Part shown: positions 1 through 6,013 of the stretch, one piece after another
Layout of the letters: each line of letters opens with the position of its first letter
Position numbering within the stretch: the stretch's first letter is position 1
NCBI GenBank assembly: GCA_900757695.1
Contig: CAAEOU010000201.1
Coordinates: forward strand, 1-6,350
Source of the DNA: an uncultured Oscillospiraceae bacterium
Lineage (GTDB): Bacteria; Bacillota_A; Clostridia; Oscillospirales; Oscillospiraceae
Direction of reading: 5' to 3'
Length of the DNA stretch: 6,350 nucleotides
The notes under the pieces: generated by a model
What the model saw: the letters and a program-made list of their open reading frames with translations, nothing else
Databases searched by the model: none
Told to the model about the DNA's origin: nothing
Position numbers and translations under genes: made by a program

Positions 1-1049
1 CCGTAGAGAAGGGCCAGGAGATTCCGGAGCCGGGCTACACCGCAGAGGACGATGTTGACGGCGATGTGACCGAAGCCGTTGCGATCACCGATGAGGATGG
101 AAAGCGCATCTATACCGTCACCGATGCCCATGGAAACGTTGGCAAGGCTGAGCGTGAGATTGTCTATGTGGACACCACGCCCCCGGAGATTACCCTCACC
201 GGCTTTGCCGAAATGACCATCCAGCCCGGCGACAGCTTTACCGATCCCGGCGCAGCAGCCCAGGATCTCGGCGACGGTGATCTCACCGCCTCCGTCACCA
301 CCGAGGGCACCGTGGATTCGGAGACCCCCGGGGACTACACCATCACCTATTCCGCCACGGACTCCGCCGGAAACACCGGCACAGCAACGCGTCTGGTGCA
401 TGTCAAAAAGCCCGCAGAAGATCCCGGCGATAAGGTGGTATACCTGACCTTTGACGATGGCCCCGGTGCCTATACCCAGCAGCTGCTGGATGTGCTGGAC
501 AAGTACAATGTCAAGGCTACGTTCTTTGTGACCAATGCCTCTCCCAAGTATCAGGATATGATCGCCAAGGAATATGCCGCCGGACACTCCATCGGTATCC
601 ATACATACTCCCACGACTATAATAAAATATACGCCAGCGAGGAAGCCTATTTTGAGGATCTGGAGGCCATGCAGGACGTGATCGTAAAGCAGACCGGCGA
701 AACCACCAATATCATCAGGTTCCCCGGCGGCAGTTCCAACACCGTATCGGACATCACCCCGGGACTCATGACCACCCTGACGCAGGAAGTACAGAACCGT
801 GGCTACCAGTATTTTGACTGGAACGTTGCCAGTGGTGACGCAGGAGAGACCACCGACACCGAAACCGTCGTGTCCAACGTCATCTCCGGGATAAAACAGC
901 ACAAGGTATCCATCGTGCTTCAGCACGATATCAAGTCCTTTAGTGTGGACGCCGTGGAAGAGATCATTCAGTGGGGGCTGGAAAACGGCTACTGCTTCCT
1001 GCCCCTCCACTACAACAGTCCCACCGCCCATCATCACATCAACAACTGA
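1..1049 (+). CDS. Secreted polysaccharide deacetylase with Ig-like repeats, 3' part only
   Basis: The frame is open from the left edge (first whole codon at position 3), so the true start and any signal peptide lie outside; 348 residues are visible. Residues 1-56 are the end of one Ig-like module and 57-135 a full one (DTTPPEIT start, GDYTITYSATDSAGN core), as in DUF5011-type surface domains. Residues ~144-325 form a NodB homology domain (carbohydrate esterase family 4) with all five motifs: TFDDGP (149-154, catalytic base D151, metal ligand D152), HTYSH (metal ligands H200 and H204), RFPGG (from R239), DWN (from D272) and LQHD (H308). Such enzymes remove N-acetyl groups from peptidoglycan or other polymers, often giving lysozyme resistance; peptidoglycan is the inferred substrate. 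Location outside the cell is inferred from the family and the Ig modules. The GH2 gene starts 14 nt downstream. The family call is firm; the substrate is not. Confidence 0.93.
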   Translation, partial: VEKGQEIPEPGYTAEDDVDGDVTEAVAITDEDGKRIYTVTDAHGNVGKAEREIVYVDTTPPEITLTGFAEMTIQPGDSFTDPGAAAQDLGDGDLTASVTTEGTVDSETPGDYTITYSATDSAGNTGTATRLVHVKKPAEDPGDKVVYLTFDDGPGAYTQQLLDVLDKYNVKATFFVTNASPKYQDMIAKEYAAGHSIGIHTYSHDYNKIYASEEAYFEDLEAMQDVIVKQTGETTNIIRFPGGSSNTVSDITPGLMTTLTQEVQNRGYQYFDWNVASGDAGETTDTETVVSNVISGIKQHKVSIVLQHDIKSFSVDAVEEIIQWGLENGYCFLPLHYNSPTAHHHINN

Positions 1050-1050
1050 C

Positions 1051-1055
1051 GGAGG
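1051..1055 (+). promoter_or_regulatory. Ribosome binding site deciding the GH2 start
   Basis: GGAGG sits 8 nt before the ATG at 1064 and immediately after the deacetylase stop codon (1047-1049). It supports the shorter GH2 start over an in-frame extension to 971, and re-initiation within a two-gene transcript. Confidence 0.85.
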
Positions 1056-1063
1056 AATGCCAC

Positions 1064-3487
1064 ATGAATCCAAAGCTTAGTTACCGGCTCTATCTCAATG
1101 ACGGCTGGATGTTTTCCCCGGTGTATTCCGAGGAAATGCGCCATCTCCCCATGACCGGAAAGGAGGGGACAGCAGTTCGGCTGCCCCATACCGTTGCGGA
1201 AACACCCTATCACTATTTTGATGAATCCATCTACCAAATGGTTTCCTGCTATCAGCGAATGATCCCTGCAGAGCCCACATGGGCAGGGAAGTCCCTGCGG
1301 CTGACCTTTGAGGCCGCAGGCCACAGTGCAGAGGTATACTTGAACGGTGTGCTGCTGAAGGAGCATCACTGCGGCTACACGGCCTTTACCGTTGATCTGA
1401 CCGGGAAGCTGACGGAGGAGGAAAACCTGCTGACGGTGCGTCTGGACAGCCGGGAGAGCCTGAATATCCCGCCCTTTGGTCATGTCATCGACTATATGAC
1501 CTATGGCGGCCTTTATCGGGAGGCATATCTGGATATTCAGTCTCCTTGCCACATCCGTGACGTATTCCCCAAGGTGCATTTGACGGAAGACGGTGTGCGG
1601 CTGGACTGCGAGATCTATGTGTCGCCCGCCTGCAAAAATCAGGACTGCCATACCCGTCAGAGCCTCCACCGGCTGGACGGCTCTCTGGTGGCACAGCTGC
1701 CCGAGGACAAGCGAAGCTATCTGCTCCACAACGTGGCTCTCTGGTCTCCCGATGCCCCCAATCTCTATATTCTGCGCACAGAGCTGGCCATTGGAGAGAC
1801 CGTAACCGATGTCCGGGAGGATCGCATCGGCTTCCGTGACATTGATTTTCGGGCAGACGGTCTCTATGTAAACGGCCAGCGTACAGAGCTCCGTGGCCTT
1901 GACCGGCATCAGAGCTATCCCTATGTGGGCTACGCCATGCCGGAATCCATGCAGAAATGGGATGCTGACCTGATCAAAAACGAGCTGGGCCTCAACGCCG
2001 TGCGCACCTCCCATTACCCCCAGTCCCACCGCTTCCTTGACCGCTGCGATGAGCTGGGCATTCTGGTCTTCACTGAAATCCCCGGCTGGCAGCACATCGG
2101 TGACGAGGCATGGAAGGCACAGGCTGTAGAAAACACCCGGGAGATGGTACAGCAGTATCGGAATCACCCTTCCATCTTCCTGTGGGGCGTCCGTATCAAT
2201 GAGTCCCAGGACGATGATGCCCTCTATGCCCGCACCGGCGAAGCGGCCCACAGTCTTGATTCCACCCGTCCCACCAGCGGCGTCCGGTATCTCAAAAACA
2301 GCAGTCTGCTGGAGGACGTCTATGCCTTCAACGACTTTACCCATGACGGCATCCAGCCCGGCTGTCAGTCAAAATTTCAGGTGACCCCGGACATGGATAA
2401 GGGGTATCTGATCTCCGAATACGGCGGACATATGTTCCCCACCAAGCCCTTTGACGACGAAGCCCATCGGCAGGCCCATATGCTCCGGCATGCCGCCGTC
2501 ATGGACGCCTACTATGCCCAGCCCGACATTGCCGGAGGCTTTGGCTGGTGCATGTTCGACTACAACACCCATCAAGACTTCGGCAGCGGAGACCGGATCT
2601 GCTACCACGGGGTCATGGATATGTTCCGAAACCGGAAGCTCTGCGGACTACTCTATGCCGCCCAGCAGGACGAAGTCCCGGTGCTGGAGATCTCTTCCGC
2701 CATGGAAATCGGCGAGCATCCTGCGGGAGTACTGGGGCCGGTCTACGCCGTCACCAACGCTGATACGGTACGGATGTATAAAAATGACCGGTTCATTGCC
2801 GAGTTCCCGGCCACCTCCACACCCTATCCCCATATGCCCCACGGGCCCATCCTTATAGACGACTTTGTGGGAGACTGCATACTGGAGGACGGCCAGCTGA
2901 GCCCAGAGGCTGCGGCAGACGTAAAAACCATTCTGAACGCCGCCTGTAAATACGGCATTCAGACCCTTCCCGATGAAATACTTGCGCTCCAGCAGCAGCT
3001 GCAGGAGAACTGCGGCGTTACCATGGAGTCCCTCACGAGTCTGTACTTCCGATATATCGGCAGCTGGGGCGGGAACGTGATCCGCTACCGGTTTGAGGCA
3101 GTCAAGGACAGGCGTGTGGTGGCTGTAGTCACCAAGCAGCCCATGAAGGAGCTGCATTTGGCCGCCAATGCCTCCCATTATGCGCTCTGCGAAGGCCATA
3201 GCTACGATGTTGCGTCCGTTCGAATTACAGCCCGCAGTGACAGCGGCAACCTGCTTCCGTATTATCAGGAGCCGGTGACACTGACCGTTTCCGGAGATAT
3301 TGCGTTGATCGGCCCATCGGTCATCAGTCTCAAGGGCGGCATGGGCGGCACCTATGTAAAGACCCTTGGCCGGGCAGGGCAGGGGACGCTGACCATTTCT
3401 GCCCCGGGTGCGGTGCCCATCATCAGGAAATTTACCGTGTCGACTCCGGGCAAGCCGCTTCCCCAGCCCGAAGACGAAACTGAATAA
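1064..3487 (+). CDS. Glycoside hydrolase family 2 enzyme (beta-galactosidase/beta-glucuronidase type)
   Basis: This 807-aa protein hydrolyses a terminal beta-linked sugar by the retaining mechanism; the exact sugar cannot be read from sequence. Residues ~25-175 are the jelly-roll sugar-binding domain, ~180-265 an Ig-like domain, and ~270-545 the TIM barrel. Barrel signatures are GLDRHQ (D280-R281-H282), RTSHYP (H317), INES with acid/base E380, SEYGG with nucleophile E452, and W495. The 72-residue gap between the two glutamates fits the family. Beyond ~550 lie further beta domains, including an Ig-like C-terminal one (~710-790), and a helical stretch near 610-660. There is no signal peptide, so it is probably cytoplasmic. 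The ATG at 1064 is chosen because GGAGG (1051-1055) lies 8 nt upstream; the open frame reaches back to 971 but would overlap the deacetylase gene. It is likely co-transcribed with that gene, and a terminator follows 17 nt after the stop. Confidence 0.94.
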   Translation: MNPKLSYRLYLNDGWMFSPVYSEEMRHLPMTGKEGTAVRLPHTVAETPYHYFDESIYQMVSCYQRMIPAEPTWAGKSLRLTFEAAGHSAEVYLNGVLLKEHHCGYTAFTVDLTGKLTEEENLLTVRLDSRESLNIPPFGHVIDYMTYGGLYREAYLDIQSPCHIRDVFPKVHLTEDGVRLDCEIYVSPACKNQDCHTRQSLHRLDGSLVAQLPEDKRSYLLHNVALWSPDAPNLYILRTELAIGETVTDVREDRIGFRDIDFRADGLYVNGQRTELRGLDRHQSYPYVGYAMPESMQKWDADLIKNELGLNAVRTSHYPQSHRFLDRCDELGILVFTEIPGWQHIGDEAWKAQAVENTREMVQQYRNHPSIFLWGVRINESQDDDALYARTGEAAHSLDSTRPTSGVRYLKNSSLLEDVYAFNDFTHDGIQPGCQSKFQVTPDMDKGYLISEYGGHMFPTKPFDDEAHRQAHMLRHAAVMDAYYAQPDIAGGFGWCMFDYNTHQDFGSGDRICYHGVMDMFRNRKLCGLLYAAQQDEVPVLEISSAMEIGEHPAGVLGPVYAVTNADTVRMYKNDRFIAEFPATSTPYPHMPHGPILIDDFVGDCILEDGQLSPEAAADVKTILNAACKYGIQTLPDEILALQQQLQENCGVTMESLTSLYFRYIGSWGGNVIRYRFEAVKDRRVVAVVTKQPMKELHLAANASHYALCEGHSYDVASVRITARSDSGNLLPYYQEPVTLTVSGDIALIGPSVISLKGGMGGTYVKTLGRAGQGTLTISAPGAVPIIRKFTVSTPGKPLPQPEDETE

Positions 3488-3504
3488 CCCTGCATAGCTC
3501 GCAA

Positions 3505-3541
3505 GGCGTGCCGCAAATTTCTGCGGCACGCCCACCTTTTT
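3505..3541 (+). terminator. Rho-independent terminator after the GH2 gene
   Basis: There is a perfect 11-bp stem (GGCGTGCCGCA at 3505-3515 with TGCGGCACGCC at 3522-3532) and a 6-nt loop. Four bases later comes a run of five T (3537-3541). The stem is GC-rich and begins 17 nt after the GH2 stop codon, which should end the deacetylase-GH2 transcript. It also implies that the lipoprotein gene has its own promoter or depends on read-through. Confidence 0.9.
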
Positions 3542-3584
3542 ATCGCCTCCCGTCACGCCGAAGACACAGCAGCCTGATATTTTT

Positions 3585-3605
3585 GAGAAATGTTGGAACA
3601 TTCTC
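3585..3605. repeat. Inverted repeat (possible operator or weak hairpin) upstream of the lipoprotein gene
   Basis: AATGTT (3589-3594) and AACATT (3597-3602) are perfect inverted halves separated by GG. The symmetry extends through GAGA and TCTC if one A is bulged. It lies about 40 nt before the lipoprotein start. As DNA it could be a dimeric repressor site. As RNA it would form a short AT-rich hairpin with a TGGA loop, followed by T-rich sequence (3609-3613), so a weak second terminator is an alternative. I do not recognise it as a known operator. Confidence 0.35.
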
Positions 3606-3631
3606 TGATTTTTCTGCGTCTATAAAGATGA

Positions 3632-3637
3632 GAGGAG
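3632..3637 (+). promoter_or_regulatory. Ribosome binding site deciding the lipoprotein GTG start
   Basis: GAGGAG lies 9 nt before the GTG at 3647. An ATG at 3628 is in a different frame and overlaps this site, so it is not the start. The GTG frame immediately encodes a lipoprotein signal peptide, which supports the choice. Confidence 0.75.
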
Positions 3638-3646
3638 TGAAAAACC

Positions 3647-4669
3647 GTGAGATCCATATTCTATGTGCTGCCTCTGTGTTTGGCACTGCTCACCAGCTGT
3701 GCCCAGCCCACCGCAGCCGCCGCCCCCAATGCCATTGCAGGCGAGGCAATCCTGAAGGGGCTTTCTGCACCGGAAACCGTGATTTACCGTGATTTTGACG
3801 AGACTTGGTATGTCCTTCGGGAGGGGGAACGGAGCTTTGCACAGGTGGAATCTGCGCTGAGCCAGCTTAGCGGCGTGCCCTGTGAGGATCCCGATCTCAC
3901 CGGATGCTATGACTTCTCCCTGATTACCGGGTCGGAAACCCACGATCTGATCTTCACTTCCGGGACACAAACGAGCTATGTGTGTCTGGATCGCCAGTGG
4001 TATTCTACAGATCCCCATGCGGAGAAAAAACTGGTACAGCTGATGGTGGACAAGGGTACTCCGATCCCGAAGGAGCAGTGGATCCATGACCCGGATTATA
4101 TTACGCTGGACATTCTGCTTCGGAACAATACCGGAGTCTCGTCCAAATTTCCGAAGGTTCATAATTCAGATTCCCCCTATGCTTACAACGCCGATATTTC
4201 CATGGAGGAACTGATCCAAGCTGGCATTCTGCCTCAGCTCACCGACTACGGCAGCTACAGCCTTGGATATTACCGGGCAGACGGCACCCTCTCTTCCTAT
4301 CAGGCCGGCTGGCAGATGGAAGCGGGAAAGGATGAGGGTGCGCTACAGTTGACCTTGAACATCTGGCCTCAAATGCCCGAAAATCCAGAGCAAACCGGCA
4401 ACATACTGCTGTTTGACCCTCAAGATCTCACCAAAACCGAGTTGACAGATGACCATGGTCGCTCTGTGACGGTCTACGGGGACGGCACCTTGTCCACACA
4501 GTTTTCCCGATTGATCTTTACCCTGCCCAACGGCGTGTACTGTCAGCTTGAAGCCAGCCACGCCGCTCCCCCGGATGCCCCCGTTGCCATTCTCCGATGC
4601 CTTATAGAAAACGGCTTTAATCCGGCAGATTACGAGCTGGAGCCTCTGCCGGATTCCATTGCAGAATAA
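3647..4669 (+). CDS. Uncharacterised lipoprotein
   Basis: This is a 340-aa protein that I do not recognise as a named family. The start is a GTG with GAGGAG 9 nt upstream. Residues 1-18 form a short lipoprotein signal peptide: one basic residue, a hydrophobic core, then lipobox LTSC with C18 as the predicted lipidated residue. It should be anchored to the outer face of the cytoplasmic membrane. An Ala/Pro-rich linker (~19-32) follows. The rest looks like two soluble regions: ~33-135, rich in Asp, Glu and Tyr, and ~200-335, with a beta-rich pattern (SLGYYRADG, LLFDPQDL, TVYGDGTLS). The second half vaguely recalls DUF4367-type extracellular domains, but I cannot support that assignment. No catalytic motif is visible. 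It stands alone between a terminator and a convergent spore-coat operon. Coding status is firm; function is unknown. Confidence 0.85.
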   Translation: MRSIFYVLPLCLALLTSCAQPTAAAAPNAIAGEAILKGLSAPETVIYRDFDETWYVLREGERSFAQVESALSQLSGVPCEDPDLTGCYDFSLITGSETHDLIFTSGTQTSYVCLDRQWYSTDPHAEKKLVQLMVDKGTPIPKEQWIHDPDYITLDILLRNNTGVSSKFPKVHNSDSPYAYNADISMEELIQAGILPQLTDYGSYSLGYYRADGTLSSYQAGWQMEAGKDEGALQLTLNIWPQMPENPEQTGNILLFDPQDLTKTELTDDHGRSVTVYGDGTLSTQFSRLIFTLPNGVYCQLEASHAAPPDAPVAILRCLIENGFNPADYELEPLPDSIAE

Positions 4670-4690
4670 CCTGTATGCTTCCGACTCGAA

Positions 4691-4723
4691 CGGGACAGTA
4701 CCTTGCAATAGGGTACTGCCCCG
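4691..4723. terminator. Imperfect hairpin between convergent genes (possible bidirectional terminator)
   Basis: Positions 4691-4702 pair with 4712-4723 around a 9-nt loop. The + strand RNA has 11 pairs and one A-C mismatch (4695/4719). In the - strand RNA that position becomes a G-U wobble, giving 12 continuous pairs. It sits 21 nt after the lipoprotein stop and 9 nt after the cotJC stop, where a shared terminator is expected. Neither side has a clear T run, so efficient intrinsic termination is doubtful. Confidence 0.45.
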
Positions 4724-4732
4724 TATGGTCTG

Positions 4733-5338
4733 TTAATTCCCGGTTAAATTCAGTGCCGGGTTCACCGCATAGATGTTCTGCCGATCCAGCTGATCCTTCA
4801 AAACCTCCATGGCCTCACCAAACCTCTGGAAATGCACCACCTCCCGGGCACGGAGGAACTTGATCACATCATTCACGTCCGGGTCATCGGATAAAAGCAG
4901 AATGTTGTCATAGGTGCTTCTGGCCTTCTGCTCTGCCGCCATATCCTCCGAAAGATCCGCCACTGGGTCTCCGGTGACAGCCATGCTGGCGGCGCTCCAC
5001 GGAAATCCGGAGGCAGCAGTGGGGTAGACCCCAACCCCATGGTCTACGAAGTATGGAGCAAAGGCACTGTTTTCCAGCTCCGAATCCTTCAGATTCCGGG
5101 TCAGCTGGTGTACCAGTGTTCCAACCATTTCAAGGTGCCCCAGCTCTTCCGTCCCAATATCTGTCAGCAGCGCCTTGACCTTACTGTTTGGCATGCTGTA
5201 GCGCTGGGACAGATACCGGAGGGAAGCGCCGAGCTCACCATCTGGGCCGCCATATTGACTGATTATGATACTTGCCAGCTTTGGATTGGGCTTGCGGATA
5301 TGGATGGGATATTGAAGCCGCTTTTCATAGACAAACAT
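4733..5338 (-). CDS. cotJC: Spore coat protein CotJC (manganese catalase family)
   Basis: This is a 201-aa protein of the dimanganese catalase family, closely matching the Bacillus subtilis CotJC pattern: a VYEKRLQYP start, the QYGGPDGEL motif, TDIGTEELGHLEM, DPVADL, AAEQKAR and REVVHFQRF. The expected di-metal ligands are all present: E35, E65, H68, E136 and H169. Catalase activity (hydrogen peroxide to water and oxygen) is therefore plausible, though not proven for this protein. In Bacillus, CotJC is a spore-coat component made in the mother cell. Length is slightly above the roughly 190 aa known for that species, with a short C-terminal extension (~190-201). An excellent AAGGAGGTG lies 6 nt before the ATG and is formed by the last codons of the upstream cotJAB gene, which ends 3 nt away, so translation is probably coupled. 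Confidence 0.95.
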   Translation of the reverse strand: MFVYEKRLQYPIHIRKPNPKLASIIISQYGGPDGELGASLRYLSQRYSMPNSKVKALLTDIGTEELGHLEMVGTLVHQLTRNLKDSELENSAFAPYFVDHGVGVYPTAASGFPWSAASMAVTGDPVADLSEDMAAEQKARSTYDNILLLSDDPDVNDVIKFLRAREVVHFQRFGEAMEVLKDQLDRQNIYAVNPALNLTGN

Positions 5339-5341
5339 GAA

Positions 5342-5818
5342 CTACACCTCCTTCTGATGGGCTTCCGGCTGGGAGATCTCCGCCACGGGGCTTCCGTCCC
5401 ATGGCCAAGGGTCCCGTGACCAGTCACTGCCGTCGCTGGCGGTGAGCTGTAGGGGGCCATACCGGCGCTCATATTCCGCCGTGCCCTCGCCATAGAGCTT
5501 ATTATACTTCATGAACAGCTGCCGTGCCTCCTGATCGTCTCCGTGGGTGTCCAGATAAAGCCCCAGCTCCTGCACCGCAAAGCCAAGGGCCATAAGCTCC
5601 TGTAAGGGGGTGGGGTCCTTTCCGGCCTCGTTGACCATGCACCGGTAGGGGAGATCCAGTCCCGGAAACAGGGTGCCCCGGGCCAGCGCCTTACCCGCCT
5701 GATAGCTGCCATCGGTATTCCGCTGCACCGGAACATAGGGCACTGCCAGCATGCCGCAGGAAGGCAGGATGCCGGTGGTGACGGGATTGCATGGGGTATT
5801 CGTCATACTCTGATCCAA
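5342..5818 (-). CDS. Fused spore coat protein CotJA-CotJB
   Basis: This is a 158-aa protein from the TTG at 5818. Residues ~20-60 match CotJA: a MLAVPYVPVQ segment, then KALARGTLF and the GTLFPGLDLPY signature (48-58). Residues ~68-142 match CotJB: LQELMALGFAVQEL, LYLDTH (87-92), YGPL (120-123) and the Trp-rich DPWPWDG (136-142). In B. subtilis these are two separate small coat proteins encoded with cotJC; here they are one continuous frame. M61, near the domain junction, has no Shine-Dalgarno site upstream, so separate CotJB initiation is unlikely. The TTG start is preferred because AAGGAGG (5828-5834) lies 9 nt upstream. The ATG at 5806 would be 21 nt from that site, and a GTG at 5896 would give a 184-aa form with a 26-residue extension of no recognisable character. 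The role is spore-coat or spore-surface assembly with CotJC, inferred from the family. Confidence 0.88.
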   Translation of the reverse strand: MDQSMTNTPCNPVTTGILPSCGMLAVPYVPVQRNTDGSYQAGKALARGTLFPGLDLPYRCMVNEAGKDPTPLQELMALGFAVQELGLYLDTHGDDQEARQLFMKYNKLYGEGTAEYERRYGPLQLTASDGSDWSRDPWPWDGSPVAEISQPEAHQKEV

Positions 5819-5827
5819 TGTAAGATG

Positions 5828-5834
5828 CCTCCTT
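5828..5834 (-). promoter_or_regulatory. Ribosome binding site for cotJA-cotJB, pointing to a TTG start
   Basis: AAGGAGG on the - strand is followed after 9 nt by TTG (5818-5816). The first downstream ATG (5806) is 21 nt away, beyond normal spacing, so TTG is the best-supported start. Confidence 0.7.
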
Positions 5835-5879
5835 TTCAAGTTTTCAGGCCAGCCTATGCAGGGAATGCAAAATCTGTTC

Positions 5880-5908
5880 GGATTATGGCTTTTCACGGGG
5901 GAATTTCT
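5880..5908 (-). promoter_or_regulatory. Candidate sigma-E-type promoter for the cotJ operon
   Basis: Reading the - strand, AGAAATT (5908-5902), a 14-nt spacer and CATAATCC (5887-5880) loosely resemble the mother-cell sigma-E pattern (an AT-rich -35 ending ATATT; -10 CATACAAT). The match is partial. An alternative -10, CATAGGCT (5858-5851), lacks a good -35. The call leans on the known sigma-E control of cotJ in B. subtilis. Confidence 0.22.
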
Positions 5909-5918
5909 ATGCTATAAT
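5890..5918 (+). promoter_or_regulatory. Sigma-A-type promoter for the membrane protein gene
   Basis: There is a consensus -10 TATAAT (5913-5918) preceded by TGC, which makes an extended -10. A 17-nt spacer separates it from TTTTCA (5890-5895), a 4-of-6 match to TTGACA. The predicted start of transcription is near 5925, giving a leader of about 90 nt before the ATG at 6014. It overlaps the upstream region of the divergent cotJ operon. Confidence 0.75.
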
Positions 5919-5959
5919 GACGAGGTTCACAATTGACGCGTGATGAAACATGACGCTAT

Positions 5960-5991
5960 GACAGGCAAAAACTTCCGTTCCATTGCCTGTC
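5960..5991 (+). other. Leader hairpin upstream of the membrane protein gene
   Basis: There is a perfect 9-bp stem: GACAGGCAA (5960-5968) with TTGCCTGTC (5983-5991). Inside the 14-nt loop, AAC and GTT can add a small inner stem capped by TTCC. It lies in the predicted 5' leader, five bases before the AAAGGA ribosome binding site (5997-6002). No T run follows directly, so it is not an obvious terminator. It might influence mRNA stability or translation. No known riboswitch is recognised. Confidence 0.45.
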
Positions 5992-6013
5992 CCCAGAAAG
6001 GAATCCTGTTTTT

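Noticed and set aside
971..1063. A 31-codon upstream extension of the GH2 frame
   Set aside because: It overlaps the deacetylase gene in another frame, has no ribosome binding site, and the ATG at 1064 has an ideal one.
1034..2344. A 436-codon open frame on the - strand, opposite the GH2 gene
   Set aside because: It lies entirely antisense to a well-supported GH2 gene (plus the deacetylase stop), shows no domain or credible ribosome binding site, and its composition is that expected from the complement of GC-rich codons.
2648..3601. A 317-codon open frame on the - strand, opposite the GH2 C-terminus and its terminator
   Set aside because: It is antisense to the GH2 coding sequence and would cross the terminator hairpin; no recognisable protein features.
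3621..3626. TATAAA resembling a -10 element before the lipoprotein gene
   Set aside because: Transcription would start on the ribosome binding site itself, and no -35 match exists at 16-18 nt; the nearest (TTGGAA) is 22 nt away.
4675..4702. tRNA T-arm-like sequence on the - strand (TTCGAGT loop flanked by CCCG and CGG)
   Set aside because: One T-stem pair is mismatched, no CCA end or matching acceptor, D or anticodon arms are present, and the bases largely belong to the convergent hairpin; probably chance.
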